A DNA stretch of 64,000 nt from contig NZ_FNVT01000004.1 in assembly GCF_900108335.1 (NCBI RefSeq), positions 620,001 to 684,000 of the forward strand. Direction: 5' to 3'. Positions 51,370 through 61,074 of this stretch are shown piece by piece. The DNA comes from Nonomuraea solani. Its GTDB lineage: Bacteria; Actinomycetota; Actinomycetes; Streptosporangiales; Streptosporangiaceae. The notes beneath the pieces were generated by a model. The model was not told the origin of the DNA, searched no databases, and saw nothing but the letters and a program-made list of their open reading frames with translations. The translations under genes were made by a program, and so were the position numbers. Each line of letters starts with the position of its first letter. Position 1 is the first letter of the stretch.

Positions 51370-54300
51370 TCAGGACTCGACGACGGACTCAGCGACGGCG
51401 TCGATAACGGCGACGGGAATGCCGTCGAGCAGGACCTTGAGGTCGCCCGCCTCGGGAGCGCCGAGCCGGGAGAAGATCTCGAAAGCCTGCCGTAGGCAGT
51501 CGACGCTCCTCGTCACGCTGCCGAGCCCGTGCAGCGCCTTGCCGAGGACCGTGAGCGACAGCGCCTCGCCATAGGGGTGGCCGATCTCGCGCGAGACCAC
51601 CAGAGCCTGCTCCGCGTGCCGGACGGCGTCGGGGTAGCGCCCGGCGGCGATGAACGTCTCGGCCAGCCTGGAGCACACCCGCTGCTCCCAGACCCGCTGC
51701 TTGCTGGCCCGGAAGAAGGCCAGGCACTCGGCGTGGTGGTGGACGGCCTCGGTCAGGCGGCCGACCCGGGACAGCACGATGCCCAGGTGGTAGCGGGCGC
51801 GGGCGGTGCCGGCGCCGCTGCCGATCTCGGTGAACATGGCCAGGCCCTTCTCGGCCGCCGCGATGGCGTCTTCAGGCCGGCCCAGGCCCAGGTGGTCACG
51901 GGCCGAGTAGCTCAGGACCAGGGCCTCGCCGGCCGGTACGCCGTTCTCGCGGTACCAGCGCATGGCCTCGTCGAACAGGCCGAGCGCCTCGGTGTGGCGG
52001 CGCTGGCGGCCCACGACGACGGCCAGGGCGTTGAGCACCTCGCCGGTGACGATCTTCTCCGCCCGGGCCACCGACAGCTCGTGCACGACCCTGAACTGCT
52101 CCTCGGCCTCCCTCAGCCGGTTGCCCGCGAACAGCACCCGGCCCAGCACGTAGCGGGAGCGCAGCTCGCCGGCCTGGTCGCCGATGCTCAGCGCGGCGGC
52201 CAGCACGGCCCGCGTGCCCTGGTCGAACTCGCGCGTGTGCGTGCCCGACTCCAGCAGCGGCTCCATCGCCACCAGCAGGTCGGCGGCGGGCAGCAACTGC
52301 CCGGCCTCCGCGGTCGCGGCGGCCTGGTTGATGGCCGCGAACAGCGAGTCGCCCTCGGCGATCAGCCAGGCCACGGCCTCGTCGACGCTCGTGAAGGTAC
52401 GGCCGCTGCAGACGACCACCAGGTTGGCCGGGATCATGCTGCCCTCGTAGGCCAGCCGGTGCGCCGACTGCGTCGAGGCCAGGTAGAAGCCGAGCAGCCG
52501 GCGCAGCGCCAGCGTCCGGTCCTGCGGGCTTTCGGCCCGGTCGAGGGCCCGCCTGGCGAACAGTTTGAGCAGGTCGTGGAAGCGGTAGCGGCCCGGCGCG
52601 GGGGCTTCGAGCAGGCTGGCGTCCACCAGCGACTCCAGCACCTCCTCGGCCTCGAACGCGCTCATCCCCAGCACGGCGGCCGCGGCCCCCGAGGAGATGT
52701 CGGGGCCGTTGGGCAGCGACAGCAGCCGGAACGCGCGGGCCTGGGCCGCTTCGAGCTGCCCATACCCCAGTGCGAACGTGGCCTCGACGGCCAGGTTGCC
52801 CACGCGCATCTCGTCGAGGCGGCGCTGCTCGTCGGCCAGTCTGGGCACCAGGGAGGCGACGGTCCAGGAGGGGCGGGCGGCCAGCCTGGCGGCCACGATG
52901 CGCACCGCGAGCGGCAGGAACCCGCAGGCGGCGACGACGTCCATGGCGGCGCCGTGCTCGGCCGACACCCGCTCGGCCCCGGCCACCGACGAGAACAGCG
53001 ACAGCGCCTCGTCCGGCTCCATCACGTCGAGGTCGATGAGCTTGGCGGAGGGCAGGTCGGCCAGCTTGCCGCGGCTGGTCACGATGGCCGCGCATCCCGG
53101 CGTGCCCGGCAGCAGCGGGGCGACCTGCGCGGCGTCGCGGGCGTTGTCGAGCAGCACGAGGATGCGGCGCTCGGCCAGGATCGAGCGGTAGAGCGCGGAG
53201 CGCTCGGCCGGCTGGTCGGGGATGACGTCGGGCGGGATGCCGAGCGCGCGCAGGAAGCCGCCGAGCGCCGACTCGGGGGCGGTGACCTCGTCGGTGTAGC
53301 CGCGCAGGTCGGCGTAGAGCTGGCCGTCGGGGAACACCTCGTCGACCAGGTGGGCGACGTGTACCGCGAGCGTGGTCTTGCCGACGCCGCCGATGCCGGA
53401 GATGGCCGCCACCGGGACGCCCTCCGAGGACGACTGGGCGGACAGCATCGAGCGCAGGCGTACCGCGACCTCCTTGCGGCCGGTGAAGTCGCTGACGGCG
53501 GCGGGAAGTTGCGCGGGCCGCGGCAGCTCGACCGCCGGGGGATGCTCCTCCTCTTCCGCGGGCTCCTCCGGGGGCGTCTCGGCGACGGCGAGGGTGGGGT
53601 CGGCGGCCAGGATGCGCTGGTGCAGCGCGGTCAGCTCGGGGCCGGGCTCGATGCCGAGCTCGTCGATGAGCGCCTCGCGCGTCTCGGTGAACACGTTGAG
53701 CGCGTCGCCCTGCCGCCCGCAGCGGTAGTAGGCCAGCATGAGCTGGGCGCGCAGCCGCTCGCGCAGCGGGTGGTCGGCGGTCAGCGCGATCAGCTCGGAC
53801 ACGACGCGGGCGTGGTCGCCCAGCTCCAGGTCGACGTCCATCAGCGTCTCGATGACGCTGATGCGGCGCTCGATCAGCCGGTCGCGCTGGTGCTCGGAGT
53901 AGGGGCCGACGGTCCCGGCCAGCGGCTCGCCCTCGAACAGCGACAGCGCGGCGCGCAGGGCCGCGGCGGCCTCGGTGAGCCGGCCCGCCTTGCGGGCGGT
54001 CTCGGCCGTGTGCGTGCCGCGCTCGAAGCGGACGAGGTCGAGCGCGTCTTCCGGCAGCCGGAGCGCGTAGCCCCGGCCGATGGAGGTGAGCAGCTCGGGA
54101 CGGGAGCGCGCGGGCCTGTCCGGCTCCAGCACGGTGCGGAGCCTGGAGACGTAGGTGCGCAGCGCGCCCAGGGCCCGCGGCGGCGCCTCCTCGCCCCATA
54201 CCGCGTCGATCATCTCGTTCGGGGTGACCGCGCGGCCTTCCCGCAGGAGCAGCATGCCGAGAATGGACCGCTGGAGCGGGGTGCCCAGATCGAGTTCCAG

Positions 54301-54372
54301 GCCATCGCGCCACGCGCGGACAGGACCGAGCACGGCGAACCGCAGCTCGCTCTCAATGCTCTGACCAGCCAT
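51370..54372 (-). CDS. AfsR/SARP family regulator (BTAD, NB-ARC, TPR)
   Basis: About 1000 residues. Residues 8-95 form an OmpR-like winged helix (FAVLGPVRAWRDGLELDLGTPLQRSILGMLLLREGRAVTPNEMIDAVWG), then a bacterial transcriptional activator domain to about 250. The NB-ARC ATPase has P-loop GIGGVGKTTLA near 325-335 and LVLLDNARDAAQV as Walker B. About 300 residues of TPR repeats fill the C-terminus. Such proteins activate antibiotic or morphology genes after signal input. ATG 54372 has TTGGAGA upstream; a TTG at 54411 is less likely. No biosynthetic cluster is nearby. Confidence 0.93.
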   Translation of the reverse strand: MAGQSIESELRFAVLGPVRAWRDGLELDLGTPLQRSILGMLLLREGRAVTPNEMIDAVWGEEAPPRALGALRTYVSRLRTVLEPDRPARSRPELLTSIGRGYALRLPEDALDLVRFERGTHTAETARKAGRLTEAAAALRAALSLFEGEPLAGTVGPYSEHQRDRLIERRISVIETLMDVDLELGDHARVVSELIALTADHPLRERLRAQLMLAYYRCGRQGDALNVFTETREALIDELGIEPGPELTALHQRILAADPTLAVAETPPEEPAEEEEHPPAVELPRPAQLPAAVSDFTGRKEVAVRLRSMLSAQSSSEGVPVAAISGIGGVGKTTLAVHVAHLVDEVFPDGQLYADLRGYTDEVTAPESALGGFLRALGIPPDVIPDQPAERSALYRSILAERRILVLLDNARDAAQVAPLLPGTPGCAAIVTSRGKLADLPSAKLIDLDVMEPDEALSLFSSVAGAERVSAEHGAAMDVVAACGFLPLAVRIVAARLAARPSWTVASLVPRLADEQRRLDEMRVGNLAVEATFALGYGQLEAAQARAFRLLSLPNGPDISSGAAAAVLGMSAFEAEEVLESLVDASLLEAPAPGRYRFHDLLKLFARRALDRAESPQDRTLALRRLLGFYLASTQSAHRLAYEGSMIPANLVVVCSGRTFTSVDEAVAWLIAEGDSLFAAINQAAATAEAGQLLPAADLLVAMEPLLESGTHTREFDQGTRAVLAAALSIGDQAGELRSRYVLGRVLFAGNRLREAEEQFRVVHELSVARAEKIVTGEVLNALAVVVGRQRRHTEALGLFDEAMRWYRENGVPAGEALVLSYSARDHLGLGRPEDAIAAAEKGLAMFTEIGSGAGTARARYHLGIVLSRVGRLTEAVHHHAECLAFFRASKQRVWEQRVCSRLAETFIAAGRYPDAVRHAEQALVVSREIGHPYGEALSLTVLGKALHGLGSVTRSVDCLRQAFEIFSRLGAPEAGDLKVLLDGIPVAVIDAVAESVVES

Positions 54373-54573
54373 GCCGTCTGTCTCCAAGCCAATGGAACGA
54401 TTTGTTACCAAATGATAGATCCATCATTGCTCGTCACCTAGATGTGGGTTGATCGTTTACCGAGCCGTTGATCCGCCTTCAATCGGGTGTTGAGCGGGCC
54501 CCTGGATGCTGATGGTCGGCTACGCGTGACACGCATCGCGGGGGCGTGTGTCATGTAGAGCGAAGGTAGGCGG

Positions 54574-54612
54574 GAAAAAATACAGGCCCCGCCCTGAAGT
54601 TCGGGCGGGGCC
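54574..54612 (-). terminator. Rho-independent terminator of the GNAT gene
   Basis: GGCCCCGCCC (54585-54594) pairs with GGGCGGGGCC (54603-54612). On the minus strand it is followed by TGTATTTTTT, a proper U-run. It lies just after the stop of the GNAT gene at 54629 and shields the SARP promoter. Confidence 0.9.
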
Positions 54613-54628
54613 ATCGGTGAACGGGTTG

Positions 54629-55273
54629 TCAGGCTGCCTCGACCAGGCCCAATCGCATGATCAGCCGCTCGCGTACGGCCGGCCATTCGGAGTGCAGGAT
54701 CGAGTAGAACGCGGTATCTCGGACCGTATTGTCGGCGCCTCGGCTTTCCGCTCGCCGCACCCCGTCGAAGTGTGCGCCGAGGGCCTCGATGGCGGCCCGG
54801 GATCTGGTGTTGCGTACATCTGCCTTGAGGGTGATGCGGTGGACGTTCCACGTCTCGAAGGCGTGTGAGAGCAGCAGGAACTTGCTCTCCCGGTTGACCC
54901 CCGTGCCCTGGGCGCAGGCGCCCAGCCAGGTGTAACCGATGTCGGCCACGGACGGAGTATCGCCCACCGCGCCACGTGTACCCGGAGGCCAGGGCATGGG
55001 GCCCTGCCAATACTCCAGGTGCATGAGACGGGTGGCACCGACCACGCGGTCGGTGTTCAGCCACCGGATGGCGAAGGGCATCGTGCGGCCCTCCGCCTGC
55101 TCAGCCAGAGCGGCCTCCACGTAGGAGACCATCTCGTCCCGGCCATTCGGGACGCGGGTGAAGGCGTATGTAGAACGGTCTTCACCCGCCGCGGCGACGA
55201 GGTCATCGACCGCCGCGAGGCTGAGAGGTTCCAGGCGCACGGAGCGCCCGGACAGGGTGACAAGAGCGGGCAT
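54629..55273 (-). CDS. GNAT family N-acetyltransferase (RimJ/RimL-like)
   Basis: 214 residues. RLEPLSLAAVDDLVAAA, the long middle IGYTWLGACAQGTGVNRESKFLLLSHAFETWNVHRITLKADVRNTRSRAAIEALGAHFDGVRR and the DTAFYSILHSEWP tail are typical of RimJ/RimL-type enzymes that acetylate protein N-termini or small molecules. ATG 55273 or GTG 55279. Closed by a clear terminator. Confidence 0.92.
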   Translation of the reverse strand: MPALVTLSGRSVRLEPLSLAAVDDLVAAAGEDRSTYAFTRVPNGRDEMVSYVEAALAEQAEGRTMPFAIRWLNTDRVVGATRLMHLEYWQGPMPWPPGTRGAVGDTPSVADIGYTWLGACAQGTGVNRESKFLLLSHAFETWNVHRITLKADVRNTRSRAAIEALGAHFDGVRRAESRGADNTVRDTAFYSILHSEWPAVRERLIMRLGLVEAA

Positions 55274-55414
55274 GTGCACATGATGGAGGGAAGCGAGGGC
55301 GCACGTAACCAGGCAGTTAGGAAGATCTTTTACCGCAATCTACGGACTAGGTGTTTCCGCAGGTCAGAGGCCCCTTTTGGGGGACGGTAAACCGGTTCTT
55401 GGGCAAAGATTCGC

Positions 55415-56701
55415 CTAACCGTGACATGGCGCGGGGACGAGCGCGGGATGCCGTTCGAGCACCGCGCCGTGCCGGACCAAAGACAGCTCCTTCAGACCCA
55501 TCGACAGATAGTTCAAATTGTCCGCGATCCATGGCAATTGGAGGGGGTCGGAGCTGGTCAGCGCGGCCAGTCGTTCCTCGGTGGTGTCGCCGTAGAGCAG
55601 GCTCACCGCGACCCTTACCCTGGCGGCCGCGTGATCGTCGCCGAAGGCGTGTCCCGGCAGGACTCCGATGCCGTGTTCCTCCAAAAGGATCTTGGTGATG
55701 TCGGCCGACCCGCCGAGTCGCAGATGGCTCAGGTCGGGATAGAGATAGAAGCCGCCCTGCGGCATGGGCACGTCGGCGCCGATCTCCACGAACCGGTCGC
55801 GTACGGCCCGCGCGACCGTGCCGTGCAGCAACCGGCTGCGCGCGATGCGCTCGGTCAGCTCGGACGGATCGCCGAAGGCGTAGGCCGCGGCCTCCTGCAC
55901 CGGCGCCGCGGGCGCCGACCAGATCTCGCTGGCCACGGCGAGCAGCTTCCTGCGCAGCGCGTGGCCGCCCTCGGGCAGCCTGGCCACGCCGATCCGCCAG
56001 CCGCCCAGCGCCAGGCTCTTGCTCAGCCCGGTGGTGATGATCGTGCGCTCGGGCGCGAGATCGGCCGGCGAGGTGTACGGCAAGGCGGCGTCGTGCATGA
56101 GATCGCGGTAGATCTCGTCCGAGATGATCATCAAGTCGAGCTCGCGGGCGAGCCGGACCAGCCGGCCGATCGTCTCGGGCGTGGCGAGCCGCCCGGTCGG
56201 ATTGTCCGGCAGGGTCACCAGCACGGAGCTGACGGTCCTGCCCTGGGCCCTGGCGCGGCGAACCTCGGCGGCGACCAGATCCGGGTCGGGCACTCCACCC
56301 TCTCCTGGCGGTGCGGGCACCAGGATGGGGCGGGAGCCGACGAGGTCGGCCTGCGCGGCGTAGCTGACCCAGCTGGGCATGGGCAGGACGACGTCTCCGC
56401 CGATCGCCAGGAGCAGGGCGTACAGCAGCGACTTGCTGCCCGGCCCGCTGACGACCAGGTCGGGGTCGGTGGGGAGCCCCCGTCGTGTCCAGTAGCCCGC
56501 CGCCGCCGTCCGCAGTCCGGCCGCCCCCGCGACCGGCCCGTAGCCGTTGCGCTCCGATGCGGCGGCCAGCTTGTCGCGCAGCGCCGGGTGGACGGGCAGA
56601 CCTGCTTCTCCGAAGGCCAGGTGCAGCACGCGCTCCCCGGCGCGTCGTCTTCGTTCGATGTCCTCGTTCGCCGCCAGAGTGGCGGACAAAGTAACGCTCA
56701 T
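55415..56701 (-). CDS. PLP-dependent aminotransferase (class I/II)
   Basis: 428 residues, fold type I. FGEAGLPVHPALRDKL, NGYGPVAGAAGLRTAAAGYW, LPDNPTGRL, IISDEIYRDL and the PLP-lysine loop TTGLSKSLALGGWRIG are present, with the terminal RVAVSLLYGD. A normal-size aspartate/alanine-type enzyme. It is divergent from the LysR gene across 79 bp, the usual target-regulator arrangement, so its expression is likely LysR-controlled. Amino acid specificity is unknown. Confidence 0.92.
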   Translation of the reverse strand: MSVTLSATLAANEDIERRRRAGERVLHLAFGEAGLPVHPALRDKLAAASERNGYGPVAGAAGLRTAAAGYWTRRGLPTDPDLVVSGPGSKSLLYALLLAIGGDVVLPMPSWVSYAAQADLVGSRPILVPAPPGEGGVPDPDLVAAEVRRARAQGRTVSSVLVTLPDNPTGRLATPETIGRLVRLARELDLMIISDEIYRDLMHDAALPYTSPADLAPERTIITTGLSKSLALGGWRIGVARLPEGGHALRRKLLAVASEIWSAPAAPVQEAAAYAFGDPSELTERIARSRLLHGTVARAVRDRFVEIGADVPMPQGGFYLYPDLSHLRLGGSADITKILLEEHGIGVLPGHAFGDDHAAARVRVAVSLLYGDTTEERLAALTSSDPLQLPWIADNLNYLSMGLKELSLVRHGAVLERHPALVPAPCHG

Positions 56702-56780
56702 GTTTGTCACGTTCCCAGCGTGGTTGGATGAAGGCATCACCACAAGCGAGGCTTTTCGTGGGTAGGCATAAGGAAGTCTG

Positions 56781-57815
56781 ATGCTCGAATTGCGACGATT
56801 GGTGCTGATCTGCGAATTCGCGAGAAAGGGCAGCATCGCAGCGACGGCTGAGGCGCTCGGATACAGCCCTTCCGCCGTCTCGCAACAGCTCGTGGCGCTC
56901 GAACGCGAAACCGGCACGGCCCTGATCGACAGGACGGCGCGCAGCGCCGAGCTGACCGACGCGGGCCGGCGGCTGGTGCTGCACGCCGAGCGCATCCTGT
57001 CGATGGTGGAGGAGGCCGAGTCCGACCTGTCCGCCCACGCGGGCAAGCCCTCCGGGCGGGTGGTGGTCACCGCGTTCCCAACGGCGGCGGTGGCCTTCGC
57101 GCCCGCGCTGGCGCGCTCGCTGCGGCGCCACACGGAGCTGACGCTCCGGCTCGGGCAGAGCAGGTCGGGGCGCGGCATGCGCGAGGTGCAGTCGGGGGAG
57201 GTGGACATCGCGCTCGTGGACGACTGGTACGGGCGGGTGCGCGACAGCGAGAGCCTGCGCGTGTTCCCGCTGCTGAGCGATCCGATGGTGCTGGTGGTGC
57301 CGCGCAAGCACCGCCTCGCCGATCCCGAGGTGCCACTCGACCTGCGGGAGCTGCGCGACGAGCCGTGGATGGCGACGCCCGACGGCGAGCCCTCGCGGCT
57401 GGCTGTGGACCGGCTGCTGGTGGACGTGGGCGGCACCCGGCCGACGCCGTGGGAGTTCGAGGGGCTGGGGACCATTCTGTCGCTGGTGGCCAAGGGCATC
57501 GGCATCGCCGCCGTCCCGGCGCTCGCGCTGGCCGCAGGGGTGCGGGGGCTGGCCGTGCGGCAGTTTCCCGGCAATCCGGTGGGCCGGGAGGTGCACGCGG
57601 TGGCCCGCGGCTCCAGCGTGCACCGGCCGTCGGTGTCCGTGACGCTGCGCGCGATCCACGTGGCCGCGCGCTACATCGCGGCCGACCTCGATCCGGTACG
57701 CCCTTCGGAGCGGCCACGGGAGGGCTCGCGCGGCGAGGACGACCCCCTGGACGGCTGGCCCGGCAGGGCGGCCCGGTCGGCGAGCGACGTGGTGGGCCGA
57801 TCGTTCGGCGAATAG
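56781..57815 (+). CDS. LysR family transcriptional regulator
   Basis: 344 residues. HTH at the N-terminus ([59 protein letters not shown]), a linker helix, then a periplasmic-binding-protein-like effector domain. The C-terminal 40 residues ([21 protein letters not shown]) are an unusual hydrophilic tail. Its stop lies in the first unit of the 17-18-bp repeats. Confidence 0.92.
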   Translation: MLELRRLVLICEFARKGSIAATAEALGYSPSAVSQQLVALERETGTALIDRTARSAELTDAGRRLVLHAERILSMVEEAESDLSAHAGKPSGRVVVTAFPTAAVAFAPALARSLRRHTELTLRLGQSRSGRGMREVQSGEVDIALVDDWYGRVRDSESLRVFPLLSDPMVLVVPRKHRLADPEVPLDLRELRDEPWMATPDGEPSRLAVDRLLVDVGGTRPTPWEFEGLGTILSLVAKGIGIAAVPALALAAGVRGLAVRQFPGNPVGREVHAVARGSSVHRPSVSVTLRAIHVAARYIAADLDPVRPSERPREGSRGEDDPLDGWPGRAARSASDVVGRSFGE

Positions 57816-57892
57816 TGAAGTACGGCGGATAGTGAAGTTCGGTGAATGGTGGAAGCTCGGTGAATGGTGGAAGTTCGGTGGATGGGGGAAGG
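57805..57892 (+). repeat. Five tandem 17-18-bp repeats between lysR and rnhB
   Basis: Units: 57805-57821, 57822-57838 (17 bp), 57839-57856, 57857-57874 and 57875-57892 (18 bp). The two central copies, TCGGTGAATGGTGGAAGc/t, differ by one base. The run starts inside the LysR stop codon region and ends beside the AAGGAGG of rnhB. Read in the rnhB frame it would encode GEWWK-type repeats. Confidence 0.85.
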
Positions 57893-57912
57893 AGGCGATA
57901 ACGTCTGCGGCT

Positions 57913-58584
57913 ATGGCGCCGACGTACGACATCGAGCACCTCCTGCTCTCCCAGCCGAGCGTCCGCACGGTCGCGGGCGTGGACGAGGTGGGCCGGGGCG
58001 CCTGGGCGGGGCCGGTCACGGTCTGTGCCGTCGTCACCGACCTGTCCGAGCCGCCCGCCGGCCTGACGGACTCCAAGCAGGTGTCGGCCGCCAAGCGCCC
58101 GCCGCTCGCCGCCGAGCTGGCCGTCTGGGCGGCCGGCGTCGGGTTCGGCGAGGCCACGCACACCGAGATCGACGCGCTCGGCATGACCGAGGCCCTGCGC
58201 CGGGCCGCCCGCCGGGCGCTGGAGTCGCTGCCGGTGCGTCCCGACGCGGTGATCCTCGACGGCAAGCACGACTACATCGGCGCGCCCTGGCCGGTGCGGC
58301 TGGAGGTCAAGGGCGACGGGGCGAGCATCTCGGTGGCGGCCGCGTCCGTGCTGGCCAAGGTGCGGCGGGACGCGTACATGGGGACGATCGGCTGCGACGA
58401 CTACGGCTTCGCCGAGAACGCCGGCTACCCCTCGCCCCTCCACCAGGAGACCCTGGCCGAACGAGGACCGACCGCGCACCACCGGCTCTCCTGGTCCTAC
58501 CTGGACGACCTGCCGAAGTGGCGCCACCTGAAGCAGCACCGTGACCCGCTCGCCGGCGAGGGACAGGCCACCCTTTTCAGCTGA
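57913..58584 (+). CDS. rnhB: Ribonuclease HII
   Basis: About 223 residues. It cleaves RNA at single ribonucleotides in DNA. The catalytic Asp24-Glu25 ([13 protein letters not shown]), second Asp in VILDGKH, the [12 protein letters not shown] loop and [15 protein letters not shown] are complete. ATG 57913 gives the family N-terminus, but GGAAGGAGG at 57886-57894 is 18 bases away, too far to serve it well. Starts within the repeats (GTG 57832) cannot be excluded. See the repeat entry. Confidence 0.93.
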   Translation: MAPTYDIEHLLLSQPSVRTVAGVDEVGRGAWAGPVTVCAVVTDLSEPPAGLTDSKQVSAAKRPPLAAELAVWAAGVGFGEATHTEIDALGMTEALRRAARRALESLPVRPDAVILDGKHDYIGAPWPVRLEVKGDGASISVAAASVLAKVRRDAYMGTIGCDDYGFAENAGYPSPLHQETLAERGPTAHHRLSWSYLDDLPKWRHLKQHRDPLAGEGQATLFS

Positions 58585-58600
58585 AAGGAGCCATCATCGG

Positions 58601-59575
58601 GTGGTGCGGATCGGGGTCTTCATCGTCGCGGCGCAGTTTCCCGGCCAGGAGCCGGGCCGGGTGCTCGCGAACGCCGTCGAGCTGATCGTCGCCGCCGAGG
58701 AGGCGGGGTTCGACGACGCGTGGATCGCCGAGCACCACTTCATGTCCTACGGCGTGTGCCCGTCGGCCACCACGCTGGCGGCGGCCGCCATCGGCCGGAC
58801 CACCAGGATCGGGCTCGGCACGGCCGTCAGCGTGCTGTCGACGCGGCATCCCGTGGCGCTGGCCGAGCAGGCGGCCATGCTGCACCACCTGTCCGGCGGG
58901 CGGTTCACGCTGGGCGTGGGCAGGGGCGGGCCGTGGGTGGATCTGGAGGTGTTCGGGACCGGGGTCGAACGGTACGAGCGCGGCTTCGGTGAGTCGCTCG
59001 ACCTGCTGCTCGCCGCGCTTTCGCAAGGCCGGGTGGCGGCCGACGGGGAGTTCTTCCGGTTCAGGGAGGTCGCCATGGTGCCGGAGGCGCGGCTGCGGCC
59101 GGTGGTCGCGTGCACCTCGCAGGCGACCGTGGAGCTGGCGGCGGCGCGCGGGCTGCCGATGTTGCTGGGGATGCACATCGGCGACGCGGAGAAGGCGGCG
59201 ATGGTCACGGGCTATGGCGGGACGGCGAAGGGGCACGTGGCAGCGGGGGTCGCCTATGTGGCCGACTCGACCGCCGAGGCGGTACGGGAGCTGAAGCGGT
59301 CGATGCCGCGCTGGCTGGCGCCGGGCCTGGCCGGATATGTGCCGGTGGACGGCAGGCGGCGGGCGTCACGGGACGTATCGGCCTATGTGGACCTGCTGAC
59401 GAGCATCCACCCGGTGGGCTCGGCCCGGCACTGCGCCGAGACCCTGCGTCGCACCTCGGAGGTCACCGGCATCGAGCACTTCATCGTGATGGTGGAGGGG
59501 CTGGGCGAGCACCGGCGGACCCTGGAGAACATCCGGCGGTTCGGGGCCGAGGTGCTGCCGCTGCTGACCGGCTGA
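58601..59575 (+). CDS. LLM-class flavin-dependent oxidoreductase
   Basis: 324 residues, luciferase-like TIM barrel: VRIGVFIVAAQFPGQEPGRVLANAVELIVAAEEAGFDDAWIAEHHFMSYGVCPSATTLAAAAIGRTTRIGLGTAVSVLSTRHPVALAEQAAMLHHLSGGRFTLGVGRGG. It resembles bacterial luciferase-alpha-type monooxygenases. GTG 58601 with AAAGGAG ten bases upstream. It follows rnhB by 16 bp. Substrate unknown. Confidence 0.9.
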   Translation: MVRIGVFIVAAQFPGQEPGRVLANAVELIVAAEEAGFDDAWIAEHHFMSYGVCPSATTLAAAAIGRTTRIGLGTAVSVLSTRHPVALAEQAAMLHHLSGGRFTLGVGRGGPWVDLEVFGTGVERYERGFGESLDLLLAALSQGRVAADGEFFRFREVAMVPEARLRPVVACTSQATVELAAARGLPMLLGMHIGDAEKAAMVTGYGGTAKGHVAAGVAYVADSTAEAVRELKRSMPRWLAPGLAGYVPVDGRRRASRDVSAYVDLLTSIHPVGSARHCAETLRRTSEVTGIEHFIVMVEGLGEHRRTLENIRRFGAEVLPLLTG

Positions 59576-59609
59576 ACCGGCGGGCCCTGGAAGGCCCGCC
59601 GGACACGGG

Positions 59610-59996
59610 TCAGCAGTCCACCAGCTCCGGTTTCTGGTTGAGGATCTGAGCCCGCGGAGTGACGAAGTCGGCCAGGGCCCGCGTCGCCGCCGGGTCGAAG
59701 ACCGCCACCCGGTGACAGTTCTGGAAGGCCAGGCGCACACCGTAGTGACGCTCCAGCGCGCCGCGCATCGAGTCGCTCGCCAGGCAGCGCAGGAGTTGCC
59801 CCCTGGCCTCCTCGGACGGCGGTGGCACCTCGTTGTCGGCGAACTCGGCCCCGGTGTGCTCACGCTGCTTGACCAGCTCGCTGATCAGCGACCACGCGTA
59901 GGGCAGTGAGTCGCGGACGCACGCGAGGAACGCGGCGTCGTCCACGTCACCGGATCTGGCCTGGTCGAGCAGATCGTTCGGAACGGTCAGCGACAT
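59610..59996 (-). CDS. SCO5389 family protein
   Basis: 128 residues. MSLTVPNDLLDQARSGDVDDAAFLACVRDSLPYAWSLISELVKQ, then EFADNEVPPPSEEARGQLLRCLASDSMRGALERHYGVRLAFQNCHRVAVF and the terminal RAQILNQKPELVDC, match the SCO5389 family of actinomycetes, whose role is unknown. GGAGAGGAGA precedes ATG 59996. The upstream gene on the same strand encodes a P-loop ATPase; the gap holds a hairpin. Confidence 0.85.
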   Translation of the reverse strand: MSLTVPNDLLDQARSGDVDDAAFLACVRDSLPYAWSLISELVKQREHTGAEFADNEVPPPSEEARGQLLRCLASDSMRGALERHYGVRLAFQNCHRVAVFDPAATRALADFVTPRAQILNQKPELVDC

Positions 59997-60049
59997 GCTG
60001 TCTCCTCTCCAAGGGGGGATTGAAACTGACGCTAGGTAAATAACGGGGG

Positions 60050-60072
60050 ACACTCCAGACGCCTGGAGGTGT
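60050..60072 (-). terminator. Hairpin between the ATPase and SCO5389-family genes
   Basis: ACACTCCAG (60050-60058) and CTGGAGGTGT (60063-60072) pair with one bulged G. It follows the ATPase stop by 3 bp on the minus strand and has no long T-run, so it may attenuate rather than stop transcription. Confidence 0.5.
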
Positions 60073-60075
60073 GGT

Positions 60076-61005
60076 TCATGGGCCGTAGACGAAGTCCGGA
60101 TCGATCTGCCCGGACAGGTCGGCACCGGTCCGGTCGTTGGCCCACGCCCGGGCGTTGCGCAGGTGGAACTCCACGGTCTGGCGGCCGAAGCGGGCCCAGT
60201 CCTTGTCCTGTTCGTCGAGCCGCTTGCGGAGCACGGCCAGGGCGTCGGCGTTGGCCGGCTCCAGGTCGTCGAGGGTGAAGTGGCGGCCCTGCTCCATGGC
60301 GCGGACGGCGGCCGAGTGCTCCATCCAGGTAAGAAGATCGTCACCTACGTGCTCGCGCAGGAAGTCGACGTCGGCCTGACCGTGGACCTTGTTGCCGATC
60401 ACGGCGAGCGCGACGTCGTACTTGGCGGCGTAGTCGCGGTACTGGTGGTAGACGCTCACGCCCTGCCGGGTCGGCTCGGCGACGAGGAAGGTCAGGTCGA
60501 AGCGGGTGAACAGGCCGGAGGCGAAGGAGTCGGCGCCGGCGGTCATGTCCACCACGACGTATTCGCCGGGGCCGTCGACCAGGTGGTTGAGCAGCAGTTC
60601 CACCGCGCCGACCTTCGAGTGGTAGCAGGCGACGCCCAGGTCGTCCTCGCTGAAGGGGCCGGTCGCGAGCAGGCGCAGGCCGTCGGGGGTGGTCAGGCCG
60701 TAAGGGTCGGCGGCCAGGTCGTCGAAGCTCAGCAGCGTCGAGCCGCGGCCCGGCGGGGTCGTCTTGACCATGACATCGGCGGACGGGACGCGCGGGTTCG
60801 TGCCGCGCAGCCGGTCCTTGATCTCGGTGAGGTGGGCGCCCAGCGGCTCCGGCTGCCGGTCGAGGCCGAGCACGAGGGCCAGGTGCTGGTTGATGTCGGC
60901 GTCGATGGCGACCACGGGGCCGCCCTGACTCGCCATGTGCCTGGCGAACAGCGCCGACATCGTCGTCTTGCCGCTGCCGCCCTTTCCGACGAACGCCACT
61001 CTCAC
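60076..61005 (-). CDS. P-loop ATPase of the MinD/CooC type
   Basis: 309 residues. MRVAFVGKGGSGKTTMSALFARHMA holds the deviant Walker A (GKGGSGKT, residues 7-14) of the MinD/ParA/CooC class, followed by VVAIDADINQHLALVLGL and VVVDMTAGADSFASGLF as Walker B region. CooC-like members insert metals; MinD-like ones bind membranes. No amphipathic C-terminal tail is obvious. AGGAG precedes GTG 61005. The SCO5389-family gene follows, suggesting a joint function. Confidence 0.88.
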   Translation of the reverse strand: MRVAFVGKGGSGKTTMSALFARHMASQGGPVVAIDADINQHLALVLGLDRQPEPLGAHLTEIKDRLRGTNPRVPSADVMVKTTPPGRGSTLLSFDDLAADPYGLTTPDGLRLLATGPFSEDDLGVACYHSKVGAVELLLNHLVDGPGEYVVVDMTAGADSFASGLFTRFDLTFLVAEPTRQGVSVYHQYRDYAAKYDVALAVIGNKVHGQADVDFLREHVGDDLLTWMEHSAAVRAMEQGRHFTLDDLEPANADALAVLRKRLDEQDKDWARFGRQTVEFHLRNARAWANDRTGADLSGQIDPDFVYGP

Positions 61006-61074
61006 TGGCTACTCCTGGTGGGCATGAAAATCGTTTCCGTTCGGGACGATCGTCATCATGCCACACTCGGACGT

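Noticed and set aside
51370-54372. AfsR/SARP gene as the edge of an antibiotic cluster
   Set aside because: No PKS, NRPS, terpene or tailoring genes lie on either side within the window.
57832-57912. Translation of rnhB from the repeat region as the normal start
   Set aside because: The family N-terminus begins at ATG 57913, and the extension has no homology; kept only as an open alternative.
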